A stretch of 64,000 nt of DNA from Siphonodentalium dalli (lineage: Eukaryota > Mollusca > Scaphopoda > Gadilida > Siphonodentaliidae): the NCBI GenBank assembly GCA_032622095.1, contig CP136068.1, positions 12,503,729 to 12,567,728 on the forward strand, read 5' to 3'. The notes beneath the pieces were generated by a model, which saw only the letters and a list, made by a program, of their open reading frames with translations, was not told where the DNA came from and searched no databases. This document shows, in pieces, positions 32,736 to 46,638 of the stretch. The position numbers and the translations under genes are program-made. Positions within the stretch are counted from its first letter, which is position 1. Each line of letters opens with the position of its first letter.

Positions 32736-33189
32736 TTATAACCATAATGTGACAAATGTCATTATTAGATCACTTCAGATACTTCTGTTGTGGTTTTTTC
32801 TTGTGATAATGTTCGCTGGTGTATAATCAGTCTGTGTCTAAGGTGTCACAGTGTTTACTCTCCGAGGTTGCTCAATTTCTCTCGCTGAGACCCGAGTGTT
32901 GCCGCTAACAATATTCAATAAAAAATGTCAACAATGTGAATGTCAACATCACGATTCACGGTCATCGTTACTGTCACCCGAACTTCAATTTAAGTCGAGT
33001 TTTTAACCAGTTTATCAGCCAATAGTCGTTGAAATCACATGGAAGGATGTAACGTTCCCACTCAATACCACATTCAATTTCGGTAAACTCCGATAATCGT
33101 ATTCAAATGCGTGTTCTAATCAATTAAGTTCGAATTCAGCCAAATGAAAAACTTCGTTCGCGTCATTTTATTAAGTTCAGAAAATTGCA

Positions 33190-33522
33190 TATAGCGCATG
33201 CGCGAAACGTAAACAGAAAAGCCGGTGGGAGTTCGGACTGTTAGAAGGAAGTTCGACCTATTGACAAAATACAGATCAAACTTCCCGTGACGTCACAACA
33301 CCTAATCACGGATAGCAGCTATCCTCTACCATAGATGAAGGAAGGATAGATACGTCAATCAACGTCATTTGATGGGCCAATCGGTAACGCACTCCGATTC
33401 TGTCCGCCATTGCTAAAGGTAGTTCAACTCCGATCTTCTAATCAAAACAGTGCTTTCTCGTCGCAATAAAAAGAGAACAATCTGGCGTCTATCGCAGCTG
33501 AATTAATTGTACACCAACTGTC
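33190..33522 (+). promoter_or_regulatory. Candidate host promoter with NRF-1, CRE and CCAAT motifs
   Basis: GCGCATGCGC (33194-33203, NRF-1 type), TGACGTCA (33288-33295, perfect CRE), CCAAT (33377-33381), and locally higher CpG content than the surroundings. These precede an ATG at 33523 followed by a consensus splice donor. Individually weak, together a reasonable case. Confidence 0.5.
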
Positions 33523-34478
33523 ATGAATTATCAGAATCTCACGTTTCCAAGGGTGTCCTTTTGGGGAGTCAGAAAGGTGAGTTTTTATGCCGTTTGAGAT
33601 ATTTTTTGTAATAAACAACACGACAATCTGTATTCTATTTTTGTCATTTTCACCTGGATGAAGACTGAAGTTATGTTAGTAACGACTTTCAAAATGAAAT
33701 TAATTTAATAGATCTCACCATTCACGATTGCATTGGTAATTTGAATATCATGTATACCGGGTATCGATCCAAACGTGTTTTACGGAAGAAATATTTCAAT
33801 GACAGCTGTCATATTTCAAGAATTCCATGCGACTGCCAGGTGTGATCAGGTGTACTAGTACTAGCACTACACTACAGAATTTAGAAATGAACATTCAAAA
33901 CAATTCACCAATTTGGCAGTTTACATGTCCTACTCCTAGATTCTAATTGTAGTGAACATACTATTCATAGTTTGACTTGCTTCATGTCCACTTTATGTAA
34001 TATATAACATTTGTTGATATTAAAACATATTTTTCACAATCATAATTCATATAGTCTTTTGATCATTAGATGATCTAGTATACTCACATTCATAATGATA
34101 ATGTTATTAAATGACATTGAGACTGCGTGGCCCGTGGGCATTAATTATAATGTATTCAAGTACTGGTCAGCTATGTTGAAATATAATATCATTAGCCTTA
34201 TTTTATATTATTATTATATTAGCAATAGCATTATTTTTGTATAATTTATACTGCTATCATAAAGAGGTGTGAACAACTGAATATTACATGGTTTGCCAAT
34301 GTAGGCAATGGTGAGTGGTGTGTACTGCATGGAAATATCCCAATATAACACATTTCATACCAGTAACCTGTAAACTATTTAAAAATTAAAATTAAATGCT
34401 TCGAATTCTGTATTATTTCAGGAAGTGGATAGATATGCCAATGGCAACACCTTAATGATATTGGTGACCACACAGTGA
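33523..34478 (+). CDS. Candidate two-exon short gene or long non-coding RNA
   Basis: Exon 1: ATG at 33523, 18 codons, ending at 33576 with donor AG|GTGAGT. Intron 33577-34421 ends TATTATTTCAG, a good acceptor. Exon 2 from 34422 continues in phase 0 for 18 codons to a TGA at 34476-34478, giving a 36-residue product starting MNYQNLTFPRVSFWG. ATTAAA near 34665 could be the polyadenylation signal. The product is short and not recognised, so a non-coding transcript, or a longer gene with other exons, is equally possible. The upstream promoter motifs support transcription. Confidence 0.35.
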
Positions 34479-36140
34479 TGTGTGCAACATGCATGAGCCG
34501 AAAATAATCCAGATGAGACAGAACGAGATGCACAATGCAAGGATGCGTTCAAGATAAAGAAGGAATTGAACTATACTTGTGCGAAAATCCTGGATAAAAA
34601 GTAGCTGATGTCTCATTGATTGTCAAGGAAAGAGTCACAAATGATACACATTTATAAGTTCATCATTAAATTAATTATACATTGCAAACATTGTCTCTCT
34701 ATCACATGGTACTTATCCATACTAAGGCAACACCCGGGTTCATTTACAGATTGTGTGTCCATCCAGTCTGAAAAAAGTATCCTCTAGCTCCCAATAGCAT
34801 TGATCCCATTTAGCTTCAGTAACTGTAATTCTCCAATGTAAATGCCTAAATGGACTATAAGTATGTTATCTTACTAGTATATTTTACAAAGTGTACCATA
34901 ATCATTAACTATTTTATTACTGTATGGATTATCTCGCTCAGTTTCAAAGTAGCCTATACAATTAACTGTTCTTCGTTAATATCTATTTTAATATCTGACA
35001 TGGTGGACAGAGATACCCTTTATATTCATGTTTAGGTTAATTCATATAATAAGACCACACACACACCTGTTTGTTGAAACACCCTACAGTGACCCAAATA
35101 TACAAAAGAATCATGGAACTCAAATAACTAATCATTGGTTATTCATTTATGTATATAAACATGATATATATGTCTGTTTTTATAAGATGAAATTAATTTC
35201 TCTGAGATATTAAAGGAAGACATGTTTATAATACTCGTATATGTTAGAATACAAGATAGAATGAGGTGCAGTGGTCCTGTGACATTTATTTAATTTTACG
35301 GGAAATTATTTTATTTTTATATATATAGTTATATACCGGTATATAATTTATAAAAGTTAAAAATTCCCGGTTGAATCGGGCTAGTGATTCAAATGTGGAG
35401 GACATGAGACTCATATATATCCATTGATTAATTTCAGCAACGTACGTGTGTACGTTTATGAGAAAAATCACTCTGCATTGTGTGCTTCAGTATACCTACA
35501 ATACTTACATGTGCACCAGTTGATCTAGGAAAACTGCAAAACTAAATCCCCACGACACGTAAGAAATCAGAGTAAATAAACCTGGACGCAAAATACGCAC
35601 AACTTGCCACAAGAGAGTTTGATTTACCGCAGTAAATGACGTCGAATTACGGGCACTTTCCATTCCAGAAAATGCATATCACGGACCAAATCGCATTTAG
35701 TGGCATTAATTGTATGTCACATTGAAAGCATTATGATTAAAAGTTAATATAAAGTACTTTATTACGAGTATTTCTTCACAACCGTACACGAGCCCTATGT
35801 AAATATAACGTAAAATTATCTCCCCCTACTTTTCTGAACTACCTTAACGCTTGAGGGCCAAGCAATGGCGACGTCCAGTAACGTTACAGATTGATAACCA
35901 TGAGTGCGACGTCTATCCTATTTTTAGTCTATGCCTCTACCTTACTGAATCGTACCGATAGAGTCACGTAGATGCCGAAATTGTAAAGTTAACGCCACCG
36001 GTGTATAATATGTTTATGATAAATCGTATCGATAGAGTGAGGACAGGCTCAAATTGTAAACTTAAAGTCACCGATGTAATTACGCCACCTGTGGTGTATC
36101 TATAGCTGCTGAGATTTTGATATTGCGTGGTGGACATTAA
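34479..36140. other. No gene seen; short duplications
   Basis: About 35950-36095 contains a diverged 75-bp duplication around ATCG.ATAGAGT.A.G. A CCTATTTTTAGTCTATG motif at about 35917 matches part of the 23.67-kb hairpin. Nothing else supported. Confidence 0.35.
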
Positions 36141-36590
36141 GGTTAGAAGGAACTAAATAAGTAGAATTACGTCCCTTTCGTTTTTACAGGGTATCTCGAA
36201 TACGAGTTAAAAAAATTCTGGCGCGCGATTGGCGTATAATATGTCAAATAATTTTACAAATTCAAGAAATATAATACCCATAGCATGTAAAAACGTGGGC
36301 GTTTCCTAGTCTGAAATGCGTTCGTGTCCAAACAATGGCGGGATATTGAGGCTGTGTATTGGCTTTCGTCAGACTGTCAAATTCTGTGCAAAAAGTGGGG
36401 TAGTGTGGAAAACATATGCTGGTTTTTAAAAAAGGCGTGGCTCGAAAGGTACTCCTATGTGCGAACAGATTCCGAAAGGGTTGGTCTTTACGAACGCATG
36501 CATCGTGCACTTCGGAACTCGAAAATTTAGCGTGGGCGTGGTCAAACGTTAACACTGTGGCCTATGGAAAACATTTAGTTCCTTCTAACC
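36141..36590. mobile_element. X unit, copy 1: 450-bp inverted-ended element
   Basis: Ends GGTTAGAAGGAACTAAAT and ATTTAGTTCCTTCTAACC are exact inverted repeats, flanked by TAA on both sides. A relative with similar ends and interior lies at 56263-56723, so X is a member of a dispersed inverted-repeat family trapped in the array. Confidence 0.8.
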
Positions 36591-39254
36591 TAAAGCAGAA
36601 AAATCGAATTTTTCGTATTTCGGCTTATGATGGACAAAGGTGTGAAAAATGACATAATTGTGATCTGATTTGCGAAGCATACATAGTTAGACATTACATT
36701 ACGCCAGAATTTGGATTTTATTGCCATTTTTCAGGAAGTGGGGAATATTTGCACCTAATAACCTTAGTGAGATTTTCATTTATTTATCGTTATTCTGTAT
36801 CTGGTGTGCCACTTTAAGAGAGAAATAACCTCACATCGATATCTTTATCTATTTGTGGACATCTGACCATCAGCATAAACTTGATGTCTCGAGTATTTTT
36901 AACCATGCAGCTGCCAACTTGTCGACCACTTGGAAATTCCTATCTTCCTGATGCAAGGGGGGTGGGGTGTAAAAATCTAACTATTTATTCAGAAACCCGG
37001 ACAATTTTGGTCAACTAAGCATATCATCTGAAACATGATTTGCACGTATTGTCTATGCCGCTATATACATGCGCTTCATGCCCATTAAAGGCACCTTCTG
37101 TTAGTTTAATTACCAAATTTTACCAAAATTTCCACATATTTTAAGAATTTTCCCAAATATGGCAAATCTCGGCATGAGATGACCCTGAGACACCCATAAT
37201 TTTTTATGTTGAACTGCAGACAGTACTGATCAATTCCCAACTATTAATTCTTTTATTTAGGAAGGGACGTTCCCATCATTGGCAACGACATGGACAAATT
37301 TCCACCAAAATTTCCCCAGTAGATCAACCATCTTCAGATACAGTGGGGTTAAAATAACCATGATTGCTGGGGAACGAGAACAAAGAAATGTGTAAAATCA
37401 GTTTTATTTAGCATAGATATGACACAGCTTCACGCAGAGGTAGTAGGAATTACATAGGGTCATGTTTGCACATCTCTTAAGCAGAAAAATCGAATTTTTC
37501 GTATTTCGGTTTATGATGGACAAAGGTGGTGAAAAATGACATAATTGTGATCTGATTTGCGAAGCATACATAGTTAGACATTACATTACGCCAGAATTTG
37601 GATTTTATTGCCATTTTTCAGGAAGTGGGGAATATTTGCACCTAATAACCTTAGTGAGATTTTCATTTATTTATCGTTATTCTGTATCTGGTGTGCCACT
37701 TTAAGAGAGAAATAACCTCACATCGATATCTTTATCTATTTGTGGACATCTGACCATCAGCATAAACTTGATGTCTCGAGTATTTTTAACCATGCAGCTG
37801 CCAACTTGTCGACCACTTGGAAATTCCTATCTTCCTGATGCAAGGGGGGTGGGGTGTACAAATCTAACTATTTATTCAGAAACCCGGACAATTTTGGTCA
37901 ACTAAGCATATCATCTGAAACATGATTTGCACGTATTGTCTATGCCGCTATATACATGCGCTTCATGCCCATTAAAGGCACCTTCTGTTAGTTTAATTAC
38001 CAAATTTTACCAAAATTTCCACATATTTTAAGAATTTTCCCAAATATGGCAAATCTCGGCATGAGATGACCCTGAGACACCCATAATTGTTTATGTTGAA
38101 CTGCAGACAGTACTGATCAATTCCCAACTATTAATTCTTTTATTTAGGAAGGGACGTTCCCATCATTGGCAACGACATGGACAAATTTCCACCAAAATTT
38201 CCCCAGTAGATCAACCATCTTCAGATACAGTGGGGTTAAAATAACCATGATTGCTGGGGAACGAGAACAAAGAAATGTGTAAAATCAGTTTTATTTAGCA
38301 TAGATATGACACAGCTTCACGCAGAGGTAGTAGGAATTACATAGGGTCGTGTTTGCACATCTCTTAAGCAGAAAAATCGAATTTTTCGTATTTCGGCTTA
38401 TGATGGACAAAGGTGGTGAAAAATGACATAATTGTGATCTGATTTGCTAAGCATACATAGTTAGACATTACATTACGCCAGAATTTGGATTTTATTGCCA
38501 TTTTTCAGGAAGTGGGGAATATTTGCACCTAATAACCTTAGTGAGATTTTCATTTATTTATCGTTATTCTGTATCTGGTGTGCCACTTTAAGAGAGAAAT
38601 AACCTCACATCGATATCTTTATCTATTTGTGGACATCTGACCATCAGCATAAACTTGATGTCTCGAGTATTTTTAACCATGCAGCTGCCAACTTGTCGAC
38701 CACTTGGAAATTCCTATCTTCCTGATGCAAGGGGGGTGGTGTGTAAAAATCTAACTATTTATTCAGAAACCCGGACAATTTTGGTCAACTAAGCATATCA
38801 TCTGAAACATGATTTGCACATATTGTCTATGCCGCTATATACATGCGCTTCATGCCCATTAAAGGCACCTTCTGTTAGTTTAATTACCAAATTTTACCAA
38901 AATTTCCACATATTTTAAGAATTTTCCCAAATATGGCAAATCTCGGCATGAGATGACCCTGAGACACCCATAATTTTTTATGTTGAACTGCAGACAGTAC
39001 TGATCAATTCCCAACTATTAATTCTTTTATTTAGGAAGGGACGTTCCCATCATTGGCAACGACATGGACAAATTTCCACCAAAATTTCCCCAGTAGATCA
39101 ACCATCTTCAGATACAGTGGGGTTAAAATAACCATGATTGCTGGGGAACGAGAACAAAGAAATGTGTAAAATCAGTTTTATTTAGCATAGATATGACACA
39201 GCTTCACGAAGAGGTAGTAGGAATTACATAGGGTCATGTTTGCACATCTCTTAA

Positions 39255-39704
39255 GGTTAGAAGGAACTAAATAAGTAGAATTACGTCCCTTTCGTTTTTA
39301 CAGGGTATCTCGAATACGAGTTAAAAAAATTCTGGCGCGCGATTGGCGTATAATATGTCAAATAATTTAACAAATTCAAGAAATATAATACCCATAGCAT
39401 GTAAAAACGTGGGCGTTTCCTAGTCTGAAATGCGTTCGTGTCCAAACAATGGCGGGATATTGAGGCTGTGTATTGGCTTTCGTCAGACTGTCAAATTCTG
39501 TGCAAAAAGTGGGGTAGTGTGGAAAACATATGCTGGTTTTTAAAAAAGGCGTGGCTCGAAAGGTACTCCTATGTGCGAACAGATTCCGAAAGGGTTGGTC
39601 TTTACGAACGCATGCATCGTGCACTTCGGAACTCGAAAATTTAGCGTGGGCGTGGTCAAACGTTAACACTGTGGCCTATGGAAAACATTTAGTTCCTTCT
39701 AACC
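39255..39704. mobile_element. X unit, copy 2
   Basis: Same ends, position relative to B and near-identical sequence as copy 1; it must have spread by duplication of the array rather than by new insertion. Confidence 0.85.
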
Positions 39705-40595
39705 TAAAGCAGAAAAATCGAATTTTTCGTATTTCGGCTTATGATGGACAAAGGTGGTGAAAAATGACATAATTGTGATCTGATTTGCGAAGCATACATA
39801 GTTAGACATTACATTACGCCAGAATTTGGATTTTATTGCCATTTTTCAGGAAGTGGGGAATATTTGCACCTAATAACCTTAGTGAGATTTTCATTTATTT
39901 ATCGTTATTCTGTATCTGGTGTGCCACTTTAAGAGAGAAATAACCTCACATCGATATCTTTATCTATTTGTGGACATCTGACCATCAGCATAAACTTGAT
40001 GTCTCGAGTATTTTTAACCATGCAGCTGCCAACTTGTCGACCACTTGGAAATTCCTATCTTCCTGATGCAAGGGGGGTGGGGTGTAAAAATCTAACTATT
40101 TATTCAGAAACCCGGACAATTTTGGTCAACTAAGCATATCATCTGAAACATGATTTGCACATATTGTCTATGCCGCTATATACATGCGCTTCATGCCCAT
40201 TAAAGGCACCTTCTGTTAGTTTAATTACCAAATTTTACCAAAATTTCCACATATTTTAAGAATTTTCCCAAATATGGCAAATCTCGGCATGAGATGACCC
40301 TGAGACACCCATAATTTTTTATGTTGAACTGCAGACAGTACTGATCAATTCCCAACTATTAATTCTTTTATTTAGGAAGGGACGTTCCCATCATTGGCAA
40401 CGACATGGACAAATTTCCACCAAAATTTCCCCAGTAGATCAACCATCTTCAGATACAGTGGGGTTAAAATAACCATGATTGCTGGGGAACGAGAACAAAG
40501 AAATGTGTAAAATCAGTTTTATTTAGCATAGATATGACACAGCTTCACGAAGAGGTAGTAGGAATTACATAGGGTCATGTTTGCACATCTCTTAA

Positions 40596-41045
40596 GGTTA
40601 GAAGGAACTAAATAAGTAGAATTACGTCCCTTTCGTTTTTACAGGGTATCTCGAATACGAGTTAAAAAAATTCTGGCGCGCGATTGGCGTATAATATGTC
40701 AAATAATTTAACAAATTCAAGAAATATAATACCCATAGCATGTAAAAACGTGGGCGTTTCCTAGTCTGAAATGCGTTCGTGTCCAAACAATGGCGGGATA
40801 TTGAGGCTGTGTATTGGCTTTCGTCAGACTGTCAAATTCTGTGCAAAAAGTGGGGTAGTGTGGAAAACATATGCTGGTTTTTAAAAAAGGCGTGGCTCGA
40901 AAGGTACTCCTATGTGCGAACAGATTCCGAAAGGGTTGGTCTTTACGAACGCATGCATCGTGCACTTCGGAACTCGAAAATTTAGCGTGGGCGTGGTCAA
41001 ACGTTAACACTGTGGCCTATGGAAAACATTTAGTTCCTTCTAACC
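40596..41045. mobile_element. X unit, copy 3
   Basis: Virtually identical to copy 2, one B unit downstream of it. Confidence 0.85.
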
Positions 41046-43710
41046 TAAAGCAGAAAAATCGAATTTTTCGTATTTCGGCTTATGATGGACAAAGGTGGTG
41101 AAAAATGACATAATTGTGATCTGATTTGCGAAGCATACATAGTTAGACATTACATTACGCCAGAATTTGGATTTTATTGCCATTTTTCAGGAAGTGGGGA
41201 ATATTTGCACCTAATAACCTTAGTGAGATTTTCATTTATTTATCGTTATTCTGTATCTGGTGTGCCACTTTAAGAGAGAAATAACCTCACATCGATATCT
41301 TTATCTATTTGTGGACATCTGACCATCAGCATAAACTTGATGTCTCGAGTATTTTTAACCATGCAGCTGCCAACTTGTCGACCACTTGGAAATTCCTATC
41401 TTCCTGATGCAAGGGGGGTGGGGTGTAAAAATCTAACTATTTATTCAGAAACCCGGACAATTTTGGTCAACTAAGCATATCATCTGAAACATGATTTGCA
41501 CGTATTGTCTATGCCGCTATATACATGCGCTTCATGCCCATTCAAGGCACCTTCTGTTAGTTTAATTACCAAATTTTACCAAAATTTCCACATATTTTAA
41601 GAATTTTCCCAAATATGGCAAATCTCGGCATGAGATGACCCTGAGACACCCATAATTTTTTATGTTGAACTGCAGACAGTACTGATCAATTCCCAACTAT
41701 TAATTCTTTTATTTAGGAAGGGACGTTCCCATCATTGGCAACGACATGGACAAATTTCCACCAAAATTTCCCCAGTAGATCAACCATCTTCAGATACAGT
41801 GGGGTTAAAATAACCATGATTGCTGGGGAACGAGAACAAAGAAATGTGTAAAATCAGTTTTATTTAGCATAGATATGACACAGCTTCACGCAGAGGTAGT
41901 AGGAATTACATAGGGTCATGTTTGCACATCTCTTAAGCAGAAAAATCGAATTTTTCGTATTTCGGCTTATGATGGACAAAGGTGGTGAAAAATGACATAA
42001 TTGTGATCTGATTTGCGAAGCATACATAGTTAGACATTACATTACGCCAGAATTTGGATTTTATTGCCATTTTTCAGGAAGTGGGGAATATTTGCACCTA
42101 ATAACCTTAGTGAGATTTTCATTTATTTATCGTTATTCTGTATCTGGTGTGCCACTTTAAGAGAGAAATAACCTCACATCGATATCTTTATCTATTTGTG
42201 GACATCTGACCATCAGCATAAACTTGATGTCTCGAGTATTTTTAACCATGCAGCTGCCAACTTGTCGACCACTTGGAAATTCCTATCTTCCTGATGCAAG
42301 GGGGGTGGGGTGTAAAAATCTAACTATTTATTCAGAAACCCGGACAATTTTGGTCAACTAAGCATATCATCTGAAACATGATTTGCACGTATTGTCTATG
42401 CCGCTATATACATGCGCTTCATGCCCATTAAAGGCACCTTCTGTTAGTTTAATTACCAAATTTTACCAAAATTTCCACATATTTTAAGAATTTTCCCAAA
42501 TATGGCAAATCTCGGCATGAGATGACCCTGAGACACCCATAATTTTTTATGTTGAACTGCAGACAGTACTGATCAATTCCCAACTATTAATTCTTTTATT
42601 TAGGAAGGGACGTTCCCATCATTGGCAACGACATGGACAAATTTCCACCAAAATTTCCCCAGTAGATCAACCATCTTCAGATACAGTGGGGTTAAAATAA
42701 CCATGATTGCTGGGGAACGAGAACAAAGAAATGTGTAAAATCAGTTTTATTTAGCATAGATATGACACAGCTTCACGCAGAGGTAGTAGGAATTACATAG
42801 GGTCATGTTTGCACATCTCTTAAGCAGAAAAATCGAATTTTTCGTATTTCGGCTTATGATGGACAAAGGTGGTGAAAAATGACATAATTGTGATCTGATT
42901 TGCGAAGCATACATAGTTAGACATTACATTACGCCAGAATTAGGATTTTATTGCCATTTTTCAGGAAGTGGGGAATATTTGCACCTAATAACCTTAGTGA
43001 GATTTTCATTTATTTATCGTTATTCTGTATCTGGTGTGCCACTTTAAGAGAGAAATAACCTCACATCGATATCTTTATCTATTTGTGGACATCTGACCAT
43101 CAGCATAAACTTGATGTCTCGAGTATTTTTAACCATGCAGCTGCCAACTTGTCGACCACTTGGAAATTCCTATCTTCCTGATGCAAGGGGGGTGGGGTGT
43201 AAAAATCTAACTATTTATTCAGAAACCCGGACAATTTTGGTCAACTAAGCATATCATCTGAAACATGATTTGCACGTATTGTCTATGCCGCTATATACAT
43301 GCGCTTCATGCCCATTAAAGGCACCTTCTGTTAGTTTAATTACCAAATTTTACCAAAATTTCCACATATTTTAAGAATTTTCCCAAATATGGCAAATCTC
43401 GGCATGAGATGACCCTGAGACACCCATAATTGTTTATGTTGAACTGCAGACAGTACTGATCAATTCCCAACTATTAATTCTTTTATTTAGGAAGGGACGT
43501 TCCCATCATTGGCAACGACATGGACAAATTTCCACCAAAATTTCCCCAGTAGATCAACCATCTTCAGATACAGTGGGGTTAAAATAACCATGATTGCTGG
43601 GGAACGAGAACAAAGAAATGTGTAAAATCAGTTTTATTTAGCATAGATATGACACAGCTTCACGCAGAGGTAGTAGGAATTACATAGGGTCATGTTTGCA
43701 CATCTCTTAA

Positions 43711-44160
43711 GGTTAGAAGGAACTAAATAAGTAGAATTACGTCCCTTTCGTTTTTACAGGGTATCTCGAATACGAGTTTAAAAAATTCTGGCGCGCGATT
43801 GGCGTATAATATGTCAAATAATTTTACAAATTCAAGAAATATAATACCCATAGCATGTAAAAACGTGGGCGTTTCCTAGTCTGAAATGCGTTCGTGTCCA
43901 AACAATGGCGGGATATTGAGGCTGTGTATTGGCTTTCGTCAGACTGTCAAATTCTGTGCAAAAAGTGGGGTAGTGTGGAAAACATATGCTGGTTTTTAAA
44001 AAAGGCGTGGCTCGAAAGGTACTCCTATGTGCGAACAGATTCCGAAAGGGTTGGTCTTTACGAACGCATGCATCGTGCACTTCGGAACTCGAAAATTTAG
44101 CGTGGGCGTGGTCAAACGTTAACACTGTGGCCTATGGAAAACATTTAGTTCCTTCTAACC
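43711..44160. mobile_element. X unit, copy 4
   Basis: Virtually identical to the others; starts the last visible X-BBB block before the gap. Confidence 0.85.
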
Positions 44161-46292
44161 TAAAGCAGAAAAATCGAATTTTTCGTATTTCGGCTTATGA
44201 TGGACAAAGGTGGTGAAAAATGACATAATTGTGATCTGATTTGCGAAGCATACATAGTTAGACATTACATTACGCCAGAATTAGGATTTTATTGCCATTT
44301 TTCAGGAAGTGGGGAATATTTGCACCTAATAACCTTAGTGAGATTTTCATTTATTTATCGTTATTCTGTATCTGGTGTGCCACTTTAAGAGAGAAATAAC
44401 CTCACATCGATATCTTTATCTATTTGTGGACATCTGACCATCAGCATAAACTTGATGTCTCGAGTATTTTTAACCATGCAGCTGCCAACTTGTCGACCAC
44501 TTGGAAATTCCTATCTTCCTGATGCAAGGGGGGTGGGGTGTAAAAATCTAACTATTTATTCAGAAACCCGGACAATTTTGGTCAACTAAGCATATCATCT
44601 GAAACATGATTTGCACGTATTGTCTATGCCGCTATATACATGCGCTTCATGCCCATTAAAGGCACCTTCTGTTAGTTTAATTACCAAATTTTACCAAAAT
44701 TTCCACATATTTTAAGAATTTTCCCAAATATGGCAAATCTCGGCATGAGATGACCCTGAGACACCCATAATTGTTTATGTTGAACTGCAGACAGTACTGA
44801 TCAATTCCCAACTATTAATTCTTTTATTTAGGAAGGGACGTTCCCATCATTGGCAACGACATGGACAAATTTCCACCAAAATTTCCCCAGTAGATCAACC
44901 ATCTTCAGATACAGTGGGGTTAAAATAACCATGATTGCTGGGGAACGAGAACAAAGAAATGTGTAAAATCAGTTTTATTTAGCATAGATATGACACAGCT
45001 TCACGCAGAGGTAGTAGGAATTACATAGGGTCATGTTTGCACATCTCTTAAGCAGAAAAATCGAATTTTTCGTATTTCGGCTTATGATGGACAAAGGTGG
45101 TGAAAAATGACATAATTGTGATCTGATTTGCGAAGCATACATAGTTAGACATTACATTACGCCAGAATTTGGATTTTATTGCCATTTTTCAGGAAGTGGG
45201 GAATATTTGCACCTAATAACCTTAGTGAGATTTTCATTTATTTATCGTTATTCTGTATCTGGTGTGCCACTTTAAGAGAGAAATAACCTCACATCGATAT
45301 CTTTATCTATTTGTGGACATCTGACCATCAGCATAAACTTGATGTCTCGAGTATTTTTAACCATGCAGCTGCCAACTTGTCGACCACTTGGAAATTCCTA
45401 TCTTCCTGATGCAAGGGGGGTGGGGTGTAAAAATCTAACTATTTATTCAGAAACCCGGACAATTTTGGTCAACTAAGCATATCATCTGAAACATGATTTG
45501 CACGTATTGTCTATGCCGCTATATACATGCGCTTCATGCCCATTAAAGGCACCTTCTGTTAGTTTAATTACCAAATTTTACCAAAATTTCCACATATTTT
45601 AAGAATTTTCCCAAATATGGCAAATCTCGGCATGAGATGACCCTGAGACACCCATAATTGTTTATGTTGAACTGCAGACAGTACTGATCAATTCCCAACT
45701 ATTAATTCTTTTATTTAGGAAGGGACGTTCCCATCATTGGCAACGACATGGACAAATTTCCACCAAAATTTCCCCAGTAGATCAACCATCTTCAGATACA
45801 GTGGGGTTAAAATAACCATGATTGCTGGGGAACGAGAACAAAGAAATGTGTAAAATCAGTTTTATTTAGCATAGATATGACACAGCTTCACGCAGAGGTA
45901 GTAGGAATTACATAGGGTCATGTTTGCACATCTCTTAAGCAGAAAAATCGAATTTTTCGTATTTCGGCTTATGATGGACAAAGGTGGTGAAAAATGACAT
46001 AATTGTGATCTGATTTGCGAAGCATACATAGTTAGACATTACATTACGCCAGAATTAGGATTTTATTGCCATTTTTCAGGAAGTGGGGAATATTTGCACC
46101 TAATAACCTTAGTGAGATTTTCATTTATTTATCGTTATTCTGTATCTGGTGTGCCACTTTAAGAGAGAAATAACCTCACATCGATATCTTTATCTATTTG
46201 TGGACATCTGACCATCAGCATAAACTTGATGTCTCGAGTATTTTTAACCATGCAGCTGCCAACTTGTCGACCACTTGGAAATTCCTATCTTC

Positions 46293-46392
46293 NNNNNNNN
46301 NNNNNNNNNNNNNNNNNNNNNNNNNNNNNNNNNNNNNNNNNNNNNNNNNNNNNNNNNNNNNNNNNNNNNNNNNNNNNNNNNNNNNNNNNNNN
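46293..46392. other. Assembly gap, exactly 100 N
   Basis: A placeholder gap inside a B unit. The true array length beyond this point is unknown and the join to the sequence on the right is not proven by the bases given. Confidence 1.
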
Positions 46393-46394
46393 GT

Positions 46395-46568
46395 TTGAAA
46401 AATAGAATCATCTTCATTTAAAACACTGAAGGACTGCGAGATAATTTCTGAGATTGGTTCATCTTGATCATTGCTTTTGGCCGCCATGTCTATTCGCTCA
46501 CCTGGTGCCTGTGGTGGTGGTGGAGGCGATGTTAGTTCGTTACTGGCCTTTCTCTTCTCGCGATCCAT
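46395..46568 (-). CDS. N-terminal part of an unrecognised protein, cut by the gap
   Basis: ATG at 46568, about 58 codons visible before the N run. The start is basic (MDREKRKASNEL), followed by a five-proline run and a hydrophilic acidic stretch. It begins 70 bases after the stop of the 175-codon frame on the same strand. The close head-to-tail spacing without introns resembles viral gene packing. No family recognised. Confidence 0.4.
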
Positions 46569-46638
46569 ATAGATTTCTTGTTGTATCGGAAGGAGTACAC
46601 TCAGTCTAATATATCCAACATTTTAGAGTCACAAAGAA

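Larger units (their letters stand above)
36141..46292. repeat. Higher-order tandem array of 887-bp (B) and 450-bp (X) units
   Basis: B units: 36591-37480, 37481-38367, 38368-39254, 39705-40595, 41046-41936, 41937-42823, 42824-43710, 44161-45051, 45052-45938 and 45939-46292 (cut by the gap). X units: 36141-36590, 39255-39704, 40596-41045 and 43711-44160. Copies differ by only a few bases, so the array is young or being homogenised. The order X-BBB, X-B, X-BBB, X-BB(B) gives a 3.1-kb higher-order repeat. B after X starts TAAAGCAGAAAAATCG; B after B starts GCAGAAAAATCG. The frame of 97 codons repeated in each X is not evidence of coding because the whole DNA is identical. Confidence 0.95.

Noticed and set aside
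36262-44216. Identical 97-, 68- and 76-78-codon frames occurring four times
   Set aside because: The frames lie in X units that are identical at DNA level, so repetition says nothing about coding; no start context, domain or codon bias.
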